Assembly: GCA_040222275.1 (NCBI GenBank)
Contig: JAVKDJ010000013.1
Location: forward strand, 251,852-315,851
DNA length: 64,000 bases
DNA from: CAXBNB01 sp040222275
GTDB lineage: Bacteria > Bacteroidota > Bacteroidia > Cytophagales > Cyclobacteriaceae
Reading direction: 5' to 3'
A program made the translations under genes and the position numbers. The notes under the pieces were generated by a model that searched no databases, was not told the origin of the DNA, and saw only the letters and a list, made by a program, of their open reading frames with translations. Shown piece by piece: positions 8,634-17,349 of this stretch (the first letter of the stretch is position 1; every line of letters begins with the position of its first letter).

Positions 8634-11600
8634 TTAAAAACCAAATTTCACACCTAACCGCACGCTTTTAGAGGCTGGGTAAGCCCCGTTATCCACACCC
8701 AATTGGGTATTGCTGCCACTGTAAAGGTCAACTTCCGGGTCAAACCCAGTATAGTTGGTGATGGTAATCAAGTTGTCCAGGGCCACATAGACCTGAGCTG
8801 AAGAGAACCAATTCGATGAAGGCAGGTTGTATGAAAAGTTGATGGTTTTCACCCTAAGGTAAGACCCATCCAGTACATCCCGGTCGCTAAAGTTTTTCCA
8901 TTCACCGGCATTGGTAAGCGGTGCTTCGATGGTATTGCCAGTGCCTGGCCCTGTCCATCTTTCGTCAAACACCTGCTGGAGCACATTGTGTTTCTGCGGC
9001 TGGGCAAGAAGTCCGATTCGGTTGAGATCGGCTATTTCATTGCCATAGCTTCCATTGATGAAAACAGACAATCCGAAATTTTTGTAAGAGATGTCATTGG
9101 AGAAGCCATAGATAAAGTCGGGGTTTGGATCACCGATTACTTCCCTGTCGTCATCATTTCTTCTGAAACCATCACCATTCAGGTCTTCGTACCTTACCAG
9201 GCCGGGACGGTTGATGCCCCCAACCGGGTTGCCGGCAGCAGTTATTTCTTCTTCTGTTTGCCAGATGCCACCAAACCTGTATCCGTAAAACAAGCCTAGC
9301 GGCTCGCCTGGAATAGCGATAGAACGACCATGCGCTGATTCGCCCCTGCCAATTCCATTGATCAACCTTTCAGTACCTTCTGGTAAGGACAGCAATTTGT
9401 TTCTGTTGAAAGAAATGTTGAAGGTGGAGTTCATGTTGACTTCTCCAAAGGATTTGTTCACCCCAAGGCTGAATTCGAAACCACGGTTTTCCACCTTGCC
9501 TATATTCTGGGTACTGCTGCCATACCCGGACTGATTGGGTATCGATACATTCAACAGCAAGTCCTTGGTTGTTTTTACATAATATTCCGCAGAGAAATTG
9601 ATCATGCCTTCCAACAGCTCAACATCGAATCCCGCATTAAACTGGGCTGTTTTTTCCCATTTCAGGTCTGGGTTTGGGATGCGGTTTGGCACCAAGCCAA
9701 TTACAGGAGCACCTCCGATGATGGTCCTGGTGGAATTGTACAGTGCCAATGAAGAATAAGACCCGATGTTTTGGTTGCCTGTAAGACCGTAGCTGGCCCT
9801 CAATTTCAAATCGCTGAATACCCCTGCACCTTGCATGAAGCTTTCATCACTTACTCTCCAGGCAAATGCTGCTGAGGGAAATACGCCCCATTTGTTGTCG
9901 TTACCAAATTTGGAAGAGCCGTCCCTTCTGATGGTTCCGGTGAAAATATACTTGTCCCGGAAGATGTAATTCAGCCTGCCTATGTAAGAAAGCAAACCGG
10001 TTTCAGTGGAGTTGCTGGTTGATGGCCTGGGGTTTGATCCTACGGCCAAATTGTTGAATTCCAATTTGTCAGTAAAGAAGTCCTGAGCTTCGCTATATAC
10101 ATTTTCTGTTTGACGAGTCTGAATGGTATAACCTGCCAGGGCATTTATCCTATGGTCCTCATTAAAATCTTTTTTGTAGGTCAAGGTGTATTCAGCCAGC
10201 CAGTTGCTACTTTCTACAGCACCTATTGAAGCTCTCCCGTTGTTGGGCAATGCCTGTGTTTCGGCAGTGGTGGGTATGTACACATTTCGCTTGCTGTTGA
10301 TGAGGTCGGCCCCAAAATTGGCACGGAAAGTCAAGCCTTTCAGTACATCTACATCTACAAACGCATTGGACAAGATTCGTGTGGTGGTGGTGATGTCCGA
10401 CCGGGTTTCGGCAATGGCTACAGGGTTTTCCAGTACTTTTACAGTCTCGTCGTGGTTGTGTAGGTATTCGCCATTTTCATTCCTTACCGGAATTGCCGGT
10501 GTGGTGGTCAGTGCATTCCACAAGGGGCTGTCATGCTGGTAGCCCGAGCCATCTGATGGCACAGCATCGTTGATGGACCGGTTAGCATTCATGTTGAAAC
10601 CAACCTTCACCTTGTTGTTTACCTTTTGGTCGAGATTGAATTTTATACCGGCCCTTTCAAAATTCGATTTGATGATGATCCCGTCCTGGTTCATGTAGTT
10701 TCCGGACAGCAGGTACTTGGTGTTTTCAGTTCCACCAGAAACGGACAGGTTGTAATTGTGCGTGAGGGCTGTCCTGAAAATCTGGTCTTGCCAGTCAGTG
10801 CCTTCTCCGAGTTCTTCCGGAAGTGGCTTGTTGACGCCATCATATATGGCAGGCCTGTTGTTGTTGGCCGCCCATTCATTGGTAAGGATAGCCAATTCTT
10901 CAGCATTGGCTAGATCCAACCTTTTTCTCACATTGGCGATGTTTACCGAATAGTCAAACGCGATTTTCGCCTTTCCTTCCTTACCTCTTTTTGTAGTAAT
11001 GATCACCACACCATTGGCACCCCGAGCACCATATATGGCAGTAGCAGAGGCGTCTTTCAGTACTTCTATAGATGCAATCTCACTTGGGCTGATAGAGGAT
11101 AGCGGATCTGCCGAATTGGCATTATTGCCTGCTCCTGACGGGGAACTGTTGATGTTGTCAATGGGAAATCCATCTATCACGTATAATGGGTCGCTGGACG
11201 CGTTGATAGAGTTGGTGCCCCGTATCCTTATTCTAATGCCGCCACCAGGAGCGTTTGAAGCTGCTTTGATATCTACCCCAGGAGCACGTCCCTGAAGGGA
11301 TTGAATGAAAGTATTGGCAGGTGTTTTGGTCAGGTCATCGCCTTTGACCGAATTCACTGCCCCTGTGAGGTCCCTTTTCTGGACAGTTCCGTATCCTACC
11401 ACCACTACTTCTTCCAATTGCTCAGCATCCAGTTGCATCTGTACATCGATCACCGATTGGTTGTTGACCAGGATTTCGCTGGTTTTGTATCCAACGAATG
11501 AGACTGTGATCAGCGCTTGATCAGGTACTGTGAGTTTGTACTTGCCTTCCAAGTCTGTGGTGGTACCGGTAGAGGTGCCTTTTACTACTATCGAGGCACC

Positions 11601-12068
11601 AGGTAGCCCTTCGCCGTTTTCATCCGTAATGGTACCGGTGATGTTCACATCAGCCGATATTACCACTTCCAGGCCTGTTTCGTTCTCTGGATAGTTTTCA
11701 GGGTCAATTTTGGTAACGGAAATGTTGTTGTTGACCTGCTTGAATTTCAGTCTGGCCTGTTTGGAGATTTCAAAAAGAACCTCGGCCACCGAATGTCCAT
11801 TCTTATTAGGAATGTTTAGTTTCAGGCTTTTGTCAAGGTCTTTTTGGTTGTAGTAAAACGCAAAGTCTGTCTTCTTTTCGATCAATTCGAAGGCTTCTTG
11901 CAGGGTTTTGTTGTGGAAAGAAGAGTTTAAATGTGTCTCCTTTACACTGGAATATTGGGCATTTGTACTGTGGGCAAATAAGATTCCCATGCACATTACC
12001 TGTAAGATCAAACCATAAGTAGAGTATTTTATGGCCATAATAAGTAACCGTAATAGTTGAAATTTCAT
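8634..12068 (-). CDS. susC: SusC/RagA TonB-dependent outer-membrane transporter with STN signalling domain
   Basis: Oligosaccharide importer of the outer membrane, 1144 residues. After a signal peptide ending near STNAQ there is an STN domain (about residues 55-110, LQEAFELIEKKTDFAFYYN), the part that contacts a FecR-type anti-sigma factor. A carboxypeptidase-like beta-sandwich follows (GTITDENGEGLPGASIVVKG), then the EEVVVVGYGTVQKRDLTGAV segment, the plug with YVIDGFPI and ASATAIYGARGANGVV, and a long beta-barrel ending in the aromatic C-terminus LGVKFGF. Because it carries an STN domain and lies behind fecI-fecR, substrate uptake is probably coupled to induction of the locus. Confidence 0.95.
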   Translation of the reverse strand: MKFQLLRLLIMAIKYSTYGLILQVMCMGILFAHSTNAQYSSVKETHLNSSFHNKTLQEAFELIEKKTDFAFYYNQKDLDKSLKLNIPNKNGHSVAEVLFEISKQARLKFKQVNNNISVTKIDPENYPENETGLEVVISADVNITGTITDENGEGLPGASIVVKGTSTGTTTDLEGKYKLTVPDQALITVSFVGYKTSEILVNNQSVIDVQMQLDAEQLEEVVVVGYGTVQKRDLTGAVNSVKGDDLTKTPANTFIQSLQGRAPGVDIKAASNAPGGGIRIRIRGTNSINASSDPLYVIDGFPIDNINSSPSGAGNNANSADPLSSISPSEIASIEVLKDASATAIYGARGANGVVIITTKRGKEGKAKIAFDYSVNIANVRKRLDLANAEELAILTNEWAANNNRPAIYDGVNKPLPEELGEGTDWQDQIFRTALTHNYNLSVSGGTENTKYLLSGNYMNQDGIIIKSNFERAGIKFNLDQKVNNKVKVGFNMNANRSINDAVPSDGSGYQHDSPLWNALTTTPAIPVRNENGEYLHNHDETVKVLENPVAIAETRSDITTTTRILSNAFVDVDVLKGLTFRANFGADLINSKRNVYIPTTAETQALPNNGRASIGAVESSNWLAEYTLTYKKDFNEDHRINALAGYTIQTRQTENVYSEAQDFFTDKLEFNNLAVGSNPRPSTSNSTETGLLSYIGRLNYIFRDKYIFTGTIRRDGSSKFGNDNKWGVFPSAAFAWRVSDESFMQGAGVFSDLKLRASYGLTGNQNIGSYSSLALYNSTRTIIGGAPVIGLVPNRIPNPDLKWEKTAQFNAGFDVELLEGMINFSAEYYVKTTKDLLLNVSIPNQSGYGSSTQNIGKVENRGFEFSLGVNKSFGEVNMNSTFNISFNRNKLLSLPEGTERLINGIGRGESAHGRSIAIPGEPLGLFYGYRFGGIWQTEEEITAAGNPVGGINRPGLVRYEDLNGDGFRRNDDDREVIGDPNPDFIYGFSNDISYKNFGLSVFINGSYGNEIADLNRIGLLAQPQKHNVLQQVFDERWTGPGTGNTIEAPLTNAGEWKNFSDRDVLDGSYLRVKTINFSYNLPSSNWFSSAQVYVALDNLITITNYTGFDPEVDLYSGSNTQLGVDNGAYPASKSVRLGVKFGF

Positions 12069-12158
12069 AACTTTGAATAGTTAATTGTGAAACATGTGTT
12101 TTGCAATTGCTTTCCTGAATGGTCATTTTAGTCGGTGTTGCATTCAGGAAACAGAATT

Positions 12159-12189
12159 GCCCCGGGTATATCTATTCGGGGCTTTTTTT
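12159..12189. promoter_or_regulatory. GC-rich stem-loop between fecR and susC
   Basis: GCCCCG (12159-12164) pairs with CGGGGC (12177-12182), followed on the plus strand by TTTTTTT. The T-tract is on the wrong side for the leftward fecR transcript, so for that transcript this is a stable hairpin in the fecR-susC gap rather than a canonical terminator. It could stabilise the susCD part of the mRNA or stop antisense transcription from the right-facing direction. Confidence 0.5.
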
Positions 12190-12220
12190 AACTGGTATCG
12201 GGTTTTAGTCTTCTCATTTG

Positions 12221-13243
12221 TTAAAATTTTAATAAAACTTTTCTTTCAATAATCTCGAATTCAAATTTCATGGAATGGCCTAAAATGCGCAGTACATTTT
12301 CCAGGCTCTGGTTTTTGAACTGGCCAGTCCCCCTCACTTCTTCAGGGGATGTCAGGCCCATTATATCAAACTTTACATCATACCATCTTTCCAGTACTTT
12401 GAGGGTTTCGTCCAGCGAAGCGTCATCAAAAAATATAACCCCATCCTTCCACGAGAGTACTTTCAGAGCATCGAAGGGCTGCTTGATGAATTGGTTTTCA
12501 AGCACGATGGCTTCTTCACCAGGTTTTAGGATGAAGTCTTTTTCACTTTCGGGGTAGTCCACATCTCCTTCCACTTTTACCCTGCCGGTAGCAAGGGATA
12601 CACTGGCCTGCGTTTCATTATGGAAAGCCCGCACATTAAAGGAAGTGCCCAATGCTGTGGTGGTGATTTTGCCCGCTTTGACAATGAATGGGTGTTTGGG
12701 GTCTTTGGCGACTTCAAAAAATGCTTCTCCAACCAACTCAATTTCCCTCGTTTGCTGGCCATAGTTTTCCATATATCTGATGGTGCTTTCAGAGTTGAGG
12801 TGCACCTTGGAGCCATCTTTCAAAGTGATGGTGGATTTTTGTCCTTTGGCATTGCTTTTTTCTATGGTCGCCACAGGTTTTGATGCTGTAGTTTCCGGCG
12901 GTGCAACCCGGTTGGTGAAATAAACGCCAATGGCAAGAAGGACTACAGCGGCCACTTTCCACCAATGTTTTCTATAAAAAGTAGTGGAAGCACCGGAAGT
13001 GTGATCTTCATGCCGTGTGACAGAAGGTGCCTGGGTGTCCATTTTTGTCATCAGCTGCCTATAGACTTCCTCTTTTCGCTGGCCATTCGTAGGGCTGTCC
13101 CCATTCCCATTCTCCCAGGTTGTTTTCAACAAAGCAGTTACCTCCTCGTTTCGGTCTGTGTTTACCAGCCAGTTCTGTACTTGTTTGAGCTCTTCAGGCG
13201 TACACTCTTTGTTGATAAGTTTTCGAACTAAATTCCTGTTCAT
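12221..13243 (-). CDS. FecR-family anti-sigma factor
   Basis: Inner-membrane anti-sigma protein, 340 residues. The cytoplasmic N-terminal helical region (about 1-85) should bind the sigma factor. A single membrane span follows (WWKVAAVVLLAIGVYF, near residue 95). The periplasmic FecR domain contains STITLKDGSKVHLNSEST, EIELVGEAFFEVAKD and TTALGTSFNVRAF, and the C-terminal DUF4974-type domain ends in ILGHSMKFEFEIIERKVLLKF. It lies 83 bp downstream of the sigma gene and upstream of susC, which is the usual order of a trans-envelope switch in Bacteroidota PULs. Confidence 0.94.
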   Translation of the reverse strand: MNRNLVRKLINKECTPEELKQVQNWLVNTDRNEEVTALLKTTWENGNGDSPTNGQRKEEVYRQLMTKMDTQAPSVTRHEDHTSGASTTFYRKHWWKVAAVVLLAIGVYFTNRVAPPETTASKPVATIEKSNAKGQKSTITLKDGSKVHLNSESTIRYMENYGQQTREIELVGEAFFEVAKDPKHPFIVKAGKITTTALGTSFNVRAFHNETQASVSLATGRVKVEGDVDYPESEKDFILKPGEEAIVLENQFIKQPFDALKVLSWKDGVIFFDDASLDETLKVLERWYDVKFDIMGLTSPEEVRGTGQFKNQSLENVLRILGHSMKFEFEIIERKVLLKF

Positions 13244-13326
13244 CGTATCGTTTATTTACAGCCAGTTGGCTTCCTAACTTTAAATACACAGCTTTTAACA
13301 GTAGCCGTTATTCCCCCAGAAAAAAA

Positions 13327-13914
13327 TTAAATGAAAAAATGTAACTGCCAGGCCAGGACGATGGACAGTGTGGTAAATTCAATGTAGCTTCTCAGGTATT
13401 TTATTGATTTGCGCATCTGACCTTCGACAGTGTTTTCTGAGATATTGAGCCTTTTTGCAATTTCCTTATTGGGAAGGCCGCTTAAACGGCTCAACCGAAA
13501 TATTTGCTGTCTTTTGGGTGGAAGCGCTTCAATGGCTTTCATCAGCAATTGTTGCATTTCGTCCAACATGATGTCTTCTTCTGTTTGGTTGGAGAAGACA
13601 CTTTCATCTTCTATCTCATCAAAATAACGGGGCTCCATCACTTTTTTCCTGATTTTGTTGAGCGTCAGGTTTTTGGCAATCCTAAAAATATACCCGTTTA
13701 CAGACATCTCTTCGTCCAGTCCATCGCGGTGCTTCCATAGTTTTAGAAAGGTGTCCTGTGTTACTTCTTCGGCATCTTCAATTGACCCGGTATAGGTGTG
13801 GGAAAAGTTGAGGATATTAGTATAATAGGTATCGTAAAGAATTCTGAATGCACCAAGGTTTCCATGCTTGATTTTACGCACCAAATCTTTATCGATACCG
13901 TCTTGAAGGTTCAT
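13327..13914 (-). CDS. ECF sigma factor, FecI-like
   Basis: RNA polymerase sigma-70 factor of the ECF class, 195 residues. Region 2 is seen in YTGSIEDAEEVTQDTFLKLWKH. Region 4 is ALPPKRQQIFRLSRLSGLPNKEIAKRLNISENTVEGQMRKS, including the helix-turn-helix. The C-terminus carries a hydrophobic tail (LSIVLAWQLHFFI), seen in other Bacteroidota FecI-like proteins. Predicted to be held by the adjacent FecR and released when the STN domain of SusC reports substrate. Confidence 0.95.
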   Translation of the reverse strand: MNLQDGIDKDLVRKIKHGNLGAFRILYDTYYTNILNFSHTYTGSIEDAEEVTQDTFLKLWKHRDGLDEEMSVNGYIFRIAKNLTLNKIRKKVMEPRYFDEIEDESVFSNQTEEDIMLDEMQQLLMKAIEALPPKRQQIFRLSRLSGLPNKEIAKRLNISENTVEGQMRKSIKYLRSYIEFTTLSIVLAWQLHFFI

Positions 13915-14113
13915 TTTCCCTTTTGCTGTTTACTTAAGAATCCCATAATGTGATTGAATTTACAAAAAATCAAGCACATGGGCTGCCGACTAATAAGTAA
14001 TACACAGGAAAAAAGTACACCCGTTATCCAAAATATAAATAATAGGTGAAATGCAGGTAGCGACACTGCCAATGTCAATTGGCAATGCATATTCTATTCA
14101 CGTTACGATGGGC

Positions 14114-15166
14114 TTACCAGTTCTGATTAAAGGTATCCAACTGTTCCAACGAAGTTTTCAAAAGGCTTATAGAGTTGTTGACATCTTCTTTATGTACCAT
14201 TTCTATGACCTGGTGCAGGTGACGTGTTGGGATGGAAATGGCACCAGAAATTGCCCCCTTTTCCCCTCTTCTTTGGATTCCTGCTGTATCAGTACCTCCG
14301 GCAGTCAATATTTCCGTTTGCCATTTTATTTTTTCTTTGCTGGCGATTTCCTTGAGGTACTTCACCATCCTTGGGTCACAGATTGTGAGGGCATCCATTA
14401 TTTTTATGGCTGTTCCCTCTCCAAGTTTGGTAATTTCTTCGTGTGGGGTAGAGCCTGGCAGGTCGTAAGCTATGGTGGTGTCCAGTGCAATGCCGAAATC
14501 CGGATCTATCCTGTGCGCGGCAACCGATGCACCCCTTATTCCTACTTCTTCCTGTGTAGAAAACACAGCATACAAATCGTATGGTATGCCTTTTAGTTTT
14601 TTGATTGTTTCTATCAAAATAAAAACCGATATCCTGTTGTCAAGGGACTTGCAGTTGACGCAGTTGCCCATTTCAATCAACCCGCGTTCGCGTGTGATCG
14701 GATCGCCAACTGATATAAGTTTTTCGACTTCCTCTTTGTTTCTGCCCAGATCTATAAAATAGTCGGTGGTTTTAGAAACTTTGTTTTTCTCTTCCGCGCT
14801 CATCACATGGATGGGCTTGCTTCCCATTACCCCTATTACATCTTCTTTGCCGTGAATGATCACACGCTGGGCGGTGAGTGTTTTGGGGTCGAACCCTCCT
14901 AAGGTGTGAAACCTAACGAAACCGTCTTTGTCGATGTGGGTAACGATAAAGCCGATTTCATCCATATGGGCTGCCACCATCACTTTTTTGCCATCGGGGT
15001 TGTTGGTTCCCTTGATGATGGCTGTCAGGTTGCCCATATTGTCGATTTCATACGAATCGACATGGCTTTTGATTTCTTCAATTACTCTGTTCCTGATTGG
15101 GGTTTCAAATCCAGGAGCACCTGGAGTTTCGCAAATTTCTTTGAGAAGTTGGATGTCTAGCTTCAT
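14114..15166 (-). CDS. M42-family metalloaminopeptidase
   Basis: Cytoplasmic zinc or cobalt aminopeptidase of family M42 (FrvX/YsdC, glutamyl-aminopeptidase type), 350 residues, the usual length. Metal and catalytic residues are visible in VMVAAHMDEIGF, CKSLDNRIS, FSTQEEVGIRGA (general base Glu plus ligand Glu), FGIALDTTIAYD and the C-terminal PTRHLHQVIEMVHKED. It is probably monocistronic. The neighbours (PUL on one side, tRNA on the other) say nothing about its role beyond peptide turnover. Confidence 0.93.
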   Translation of the reverse strand: MKLDIQLLKEICETPGAPGFETPIRNRVIEEIKSHVDSYEIDNMGNLTAIIKGTNNPDGKKVMVAAHMDEIGFIVTHIDKDGFVRFHTLGGFDPKTLTAQRVIIHGKEDVIGVMGSKPIHVMSAEEKNKVSKTTDYFIDLGRNKEEVEKLISVGDPITRERGLIEMGNCVNCKSLDNRISVFILIETIKKLKGIPYDLYAVFSTQEEVGIRGASVAAHRIDPDFGIALDTTIAYDLPGSTPHEEITKLGEGTAIKIMDALTICDPRMVKYLKEIASKEKIKWQTEILTAGGTDTAGIQRRGEKGAISGAISIPTRHLHQVIEMVHKEDVNNSISLLKTSLEQLDTFNQNW

Positions 15167-15216
15167 TTATCTGGGTTAGGTAAACAAAAATTATTAGCTA
15201 GCTGGTAAGTAAAAAG

Positions 15217-15300
15217 TGCGCATGAGAGGATTCGAACCTCCACGGGCGTAAGCCCACCACCCCCTCAAGATGGCGTGTCTACCGATTTCACCACATGCGC
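15217..15300 (-). tRNA. tRNA-Leu, anticodon GAG
   Basis: An 84-base class II tRNA. The acceptor stem GCGCATG (15294-15300) pairs with CATGCGC (15218-15224), and the discriminator base is A. The D-loop has TGGTGAAATCGGTAGACACG. The anticodon stem-loop CCATC-TTGAGGG-GGTGG gives anticodon GAG (plus-strand 15264-15266), which reads CUC/CUU. There is a long variable arm (GGGCTTACGCCC), and the T-arm contains GTTCGAATCC. No CCA is encoded. A T-run on the minus strand directly follows the 3' end. Confidence 0.96.
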
Positions 15301-15314
15301 TTGAAATTGGTTTG

Positions 15315-15345
15315 CAAAAGTAGTTGGAAAATTTACTTTGGCAAA
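15315..15345 (-). promoter_or_regulatory. Bacteroidota-type promoter of tRNA-Leu
   Basis: On the minus strand TTTG (15342-15345), a 19-base spacer, then TACTTTTG (15315-15322). This matches the TTTG-N19-TAnnTTTG consensus exactly. The -7 element ends 14 bases before the first base of the tRNA. Confidence 0.72.
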
Positions 15346-15437
15346 CGCTTTTTGTAAAACAGCTAAAATAAACGGCTAATATTTGGCTGATTGGTATTAA
15401 ATCAGGTATTTCATGTAAAATTTCAGCAAATAATCGT

Positions 15438-15445
15438 TATTTTTG
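15438..15445 (+). promoter_or_regulatory. Possible -7 element of the leuC operon promoter
   Basis: TATTTTTG fits TAnnTTTG, placed about 78 bases before the leuC start, but no clear -33 TTTG is seen at the right spacing. The leader downstream has only a small hairpin (CGAAAAT/ATTTTCCG, about 15,455-15,472). No leucine-rich leader ORF was found, so attenuation like that proposed for the aromatic operon is not evident here. Confidence 0.4.
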
Positions 15446-15522
15446 CCGCCCATTCGAAAATAGAATTTTCCGAGGGCGATAGTTTTTATAGGTAGATACA
15501 AATTTTAGAAGGAATATAAATC

Positions 15523-16920
15523 ATGGGTAAAACATTATTTGACAAAGTGTGGGACTCACACGTGGTACGCAAAATAGAAGATGGGCCGGATGTGTTTTTT
15601 ATCGACCGGCACATGGTACATGAAGTGACCAGTCCGGTGGCTTTTTTGGGAATAAAAAACAGGGGTACAGGTGTACTATACCCGAACAGGACATTTGCAA
15701 CAGCTGACCACAATACCCCCACGATCAACCAGCACCTGCCGGTAGAGGATCCTTTGTCAGCCAAGCAGCTCAAGGCTTTGGAAGAGAATGCCAATGAATA
15801 TGGCATAAGCCATTGGGGGCTGGGGCATGAGAAAAATGGCATTGTGCACGTTGTAGGCCCTGAGTACGGAATTACAGTGCCTGGCGCTACCATAGTTTGT
15901 GGTGATTCGCATACTTCAACGCACGGGGCTTTCGGTGCAATAGCTTTTGGTATAGGTACGTCAGAAGTGGAAATGGTGCTGGCTACACAATGTATCATGC
16001 AGCCCAAACCTAAAAAGATGAGGATTAATGTAAACGGGCAACTCCAAAAAGGTGTAACACCTAAGGATGTAGCCTTGTTTATCATCTCGCAATTGAGTAC
16101 TTCTGGTGCCACGGGCTATTTTGTGGAGTACGCCGGGGAAGTATTCGAAAACATGTCGATGGAAGGACGGATGACCGTCTGCAACCTGAGCATCGAAATG
16201 GGAGCCAGGGGAGGTATGATTGCCCCTGATGAAAAGACCTTTGATTATATCAAAGACAGGGAATTTACCCCTAGCGGGGAAGCCTGGGACAAAGCCATGA
16301 AATATTGGGAAACTTTGAAGACAGATGCTGATGCCACTTTCGACAAAGAGTTTACTTATGATGGTTCGGCTATCGAACCAATGATCACCTACGGAACCAA
16401 TCCTGGAATGGGCATGGGAATAAGCAACCACATACCTAAAGCCGAAGATTTGGAAGGGGGAGTGGAAACCTACAAGAAATCATTGAATTACATGGATTTT
16501 CATGAAGGGGACTCCATGATTGGCAAACCCATCGATTATGTGTTTATTGGCAGTTGTACCAATGGACGTATCGAAGATTTCAGGGCATTTGCCTCTATAG
16601 TGAAGGGAAGAAAGAAAGCGGATAACGTGACAGCATGGTTGGTGCCAGGGTCACATAAAGTGGAAGCTGCCATCAAGGAAGAGGGCTTGTTGGATATTTT
16701 CACAGCAGCAGGTTTTGAGCTGAGGGAGCCTGGGTGTTCGGCGTGCCTTGCCATGAACGACGATAAAATACCAGCAGGAAAAGTAGCAGTAAGTACTTCA
16801 AACAGAAATTTTGAAGGCCGGCAGGGACCTGGTTCCAGGACTTTGCTCGCCAGCCCAATGGTAGCCGCCGCTAGTGCGGTAATGGGCAAGGTGACTGATC
16901 CGAGGGATTTAATTGCGTAG
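15523..16920 (+). CDS. leuC: 3-isopropylmalate dehydratase large subunit
   Basis: Second step of leucine biosynthesis: isomerises 2-isopropylmalate to 3-isopropylmalate together with LeuD. It has 465 residues, the normal length. It starts MGKTLFDKVWDSHVV and contains the aconitase-type motifs NQHLPVED, GDSHTSTHGAFGA and the [4Fe-4S] cysteines in VFIGSCTNGRIEDF and LREPGCSACLAMN. It is the first gene of the operon. A four-helix-bundle gene separates it from leuD, which normally follows directly. Confidence 0.97.
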   Translation: MGKTLFDKVWDSHVVRKIEDGPDVFFIDRHMVHEVTSPVAFLGIKNRGTGVLYPNRTFATADHNTPTINQHLPVEDPLSAKQLKALEENANEYGISHWGLGHEKNGIVHVVGPEYGITVPGATIVCGDSHTSTHGAFGAIAFGIGTSEVEMVLATQCIMQPKPKKMRINVNGQLQKGVTPKDVALFIISQLSTSGATGYFVEYAGEVFENMSMEGRMTVCNLSIEMGARGGMIAPDEKTFDYIKDREFTPSGEAWDKAMKYWETLKTDADATFDKEFTYDGSAIEPMITYGTNPGMGMGISNHIPKAEDLEGGVETYKKSLNYMDFHEGDSMIGKPIDYVFIGSCTNGRIEDFRAFASIVKGRKKADNVTAWLVPGSHKVEAAIKEEGLLDIFTAAGFELREPGCSACLAMNDDKIPAGKVAVSTSNRNFEGRQGPGSRTLLASPMVAAASAVMGKVTDPRDLIA

Positions 16921-16935
16921 CGCTTGTTGCTAAAC

Positions 16936-16957
16936 GCTTTTCGCTGTTGGCTTTTCG
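16936..16957. repeat. Left copy of short inverted repeat flanking the insert
   Basis: GCTTTTCGC at 16936-16944, with a second near copy GCTTTTCG at 16950-16957, lies between the leuC stop and the start of the four-helix-bundle gene. Its inverted partner GCGAAAAGC is at 17332-17340, just beyond that gene. Confidence 0.6.
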
Positions 16958-16958
16958 A

Positions 16959-17309
16959 ATGAGAAATTTTAGACAATATAAGGTTTGGGAAATTGCTCAT
17001 GAGGTCACCCGCGAAATTTATGCGCTGACAGCTGATTTTCCGGATTCAGAGAAATTTGGCTTGATTAGTCAAATGAGAAGGGCCGCATATTCCATTCCAG
17101 CCAATATAGCTGAGGGATGTGGGCGAAATGGCGATAAAGAATTTAGAAGGTTCCTATTTATTGCCAATGGATCAGCTACTGAATTGGAATATTTTTTAAT
17201 ACTGACGACTGATTTAGGGTATTTAAACAAAGAAGCATCTGAACCGATTTGTGATAAAGTGGACAAATTGAAAAGAAGCTTAAATAAACTTATTAACACA
17301 ATATTATAA
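16959..17309 (+). CDS. Four-helix-bundle protein (23S rRNA intervening-sequence / S23 type)
   Basis: Small helical protein, 116 residues from the ATG at 16959 (MRNFRQYKVWEIAHEV). The family hallmarks are present: a KVWEIAHEVTREIYALTADFP N-terminus, the loop EKFGLISQMRRAAYSIPANIAEGCGR, then FLFIANGSATELEYFLILTTDLGYL. Members of this family are encoded in 23S rRNA intervening sequences, and are related in fold to the Avd accessory protein of diversity-generating retroelements. Many occur as isolated genes of unknown function. This copy sits between leuC and leuD, with short inverted repeats on both sides and a lower GC content, which suggests insertion into the operon without breaking it. Confidence 0.9.
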   Translation: MRNFRQYKVWEIAHEVTREIYALTADFPDSEKFGLISQMRRAAYSIPANIAEGCGRNGDKEFRRFLFIANGSATELEYFLILTTDLGYLNKEASEPICDKVDKLKRSLNKLINTIL

Positions 17310-17331
17310 AGCGAATGGCGCTTAGCGCATC

Positions 17332-17340
17332 GCGAAAAGC
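17332..17340. repeat. Right copy of short inverted repeat flanking the insert
   Basis: GCGAAAAGC is the exact reverse complement of 16936-16944 and lies 22 bases after the four-helix-bundle stop codon. The sequence before it (GGCGCTTAGCGC) is also palindromic in character. Confidence 0.6.
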
Positions 17341-17349
17341 TAGAACACT

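Noticed and set aside
15346..15522. Search for a leucine-rich leader ORF before leuC
   Set aside because: The only ATG is followed at once by a stop codon and there is no terminator-like hairpin with a T-tract, so an attenuator like that of the aromatic operon is not supported.
15486..16112. 208-codon minus-strand frame opposite leuC
   Set aside because: Shadow of leuC; the translation is Ser/Cys/Pro-rich with no motif.
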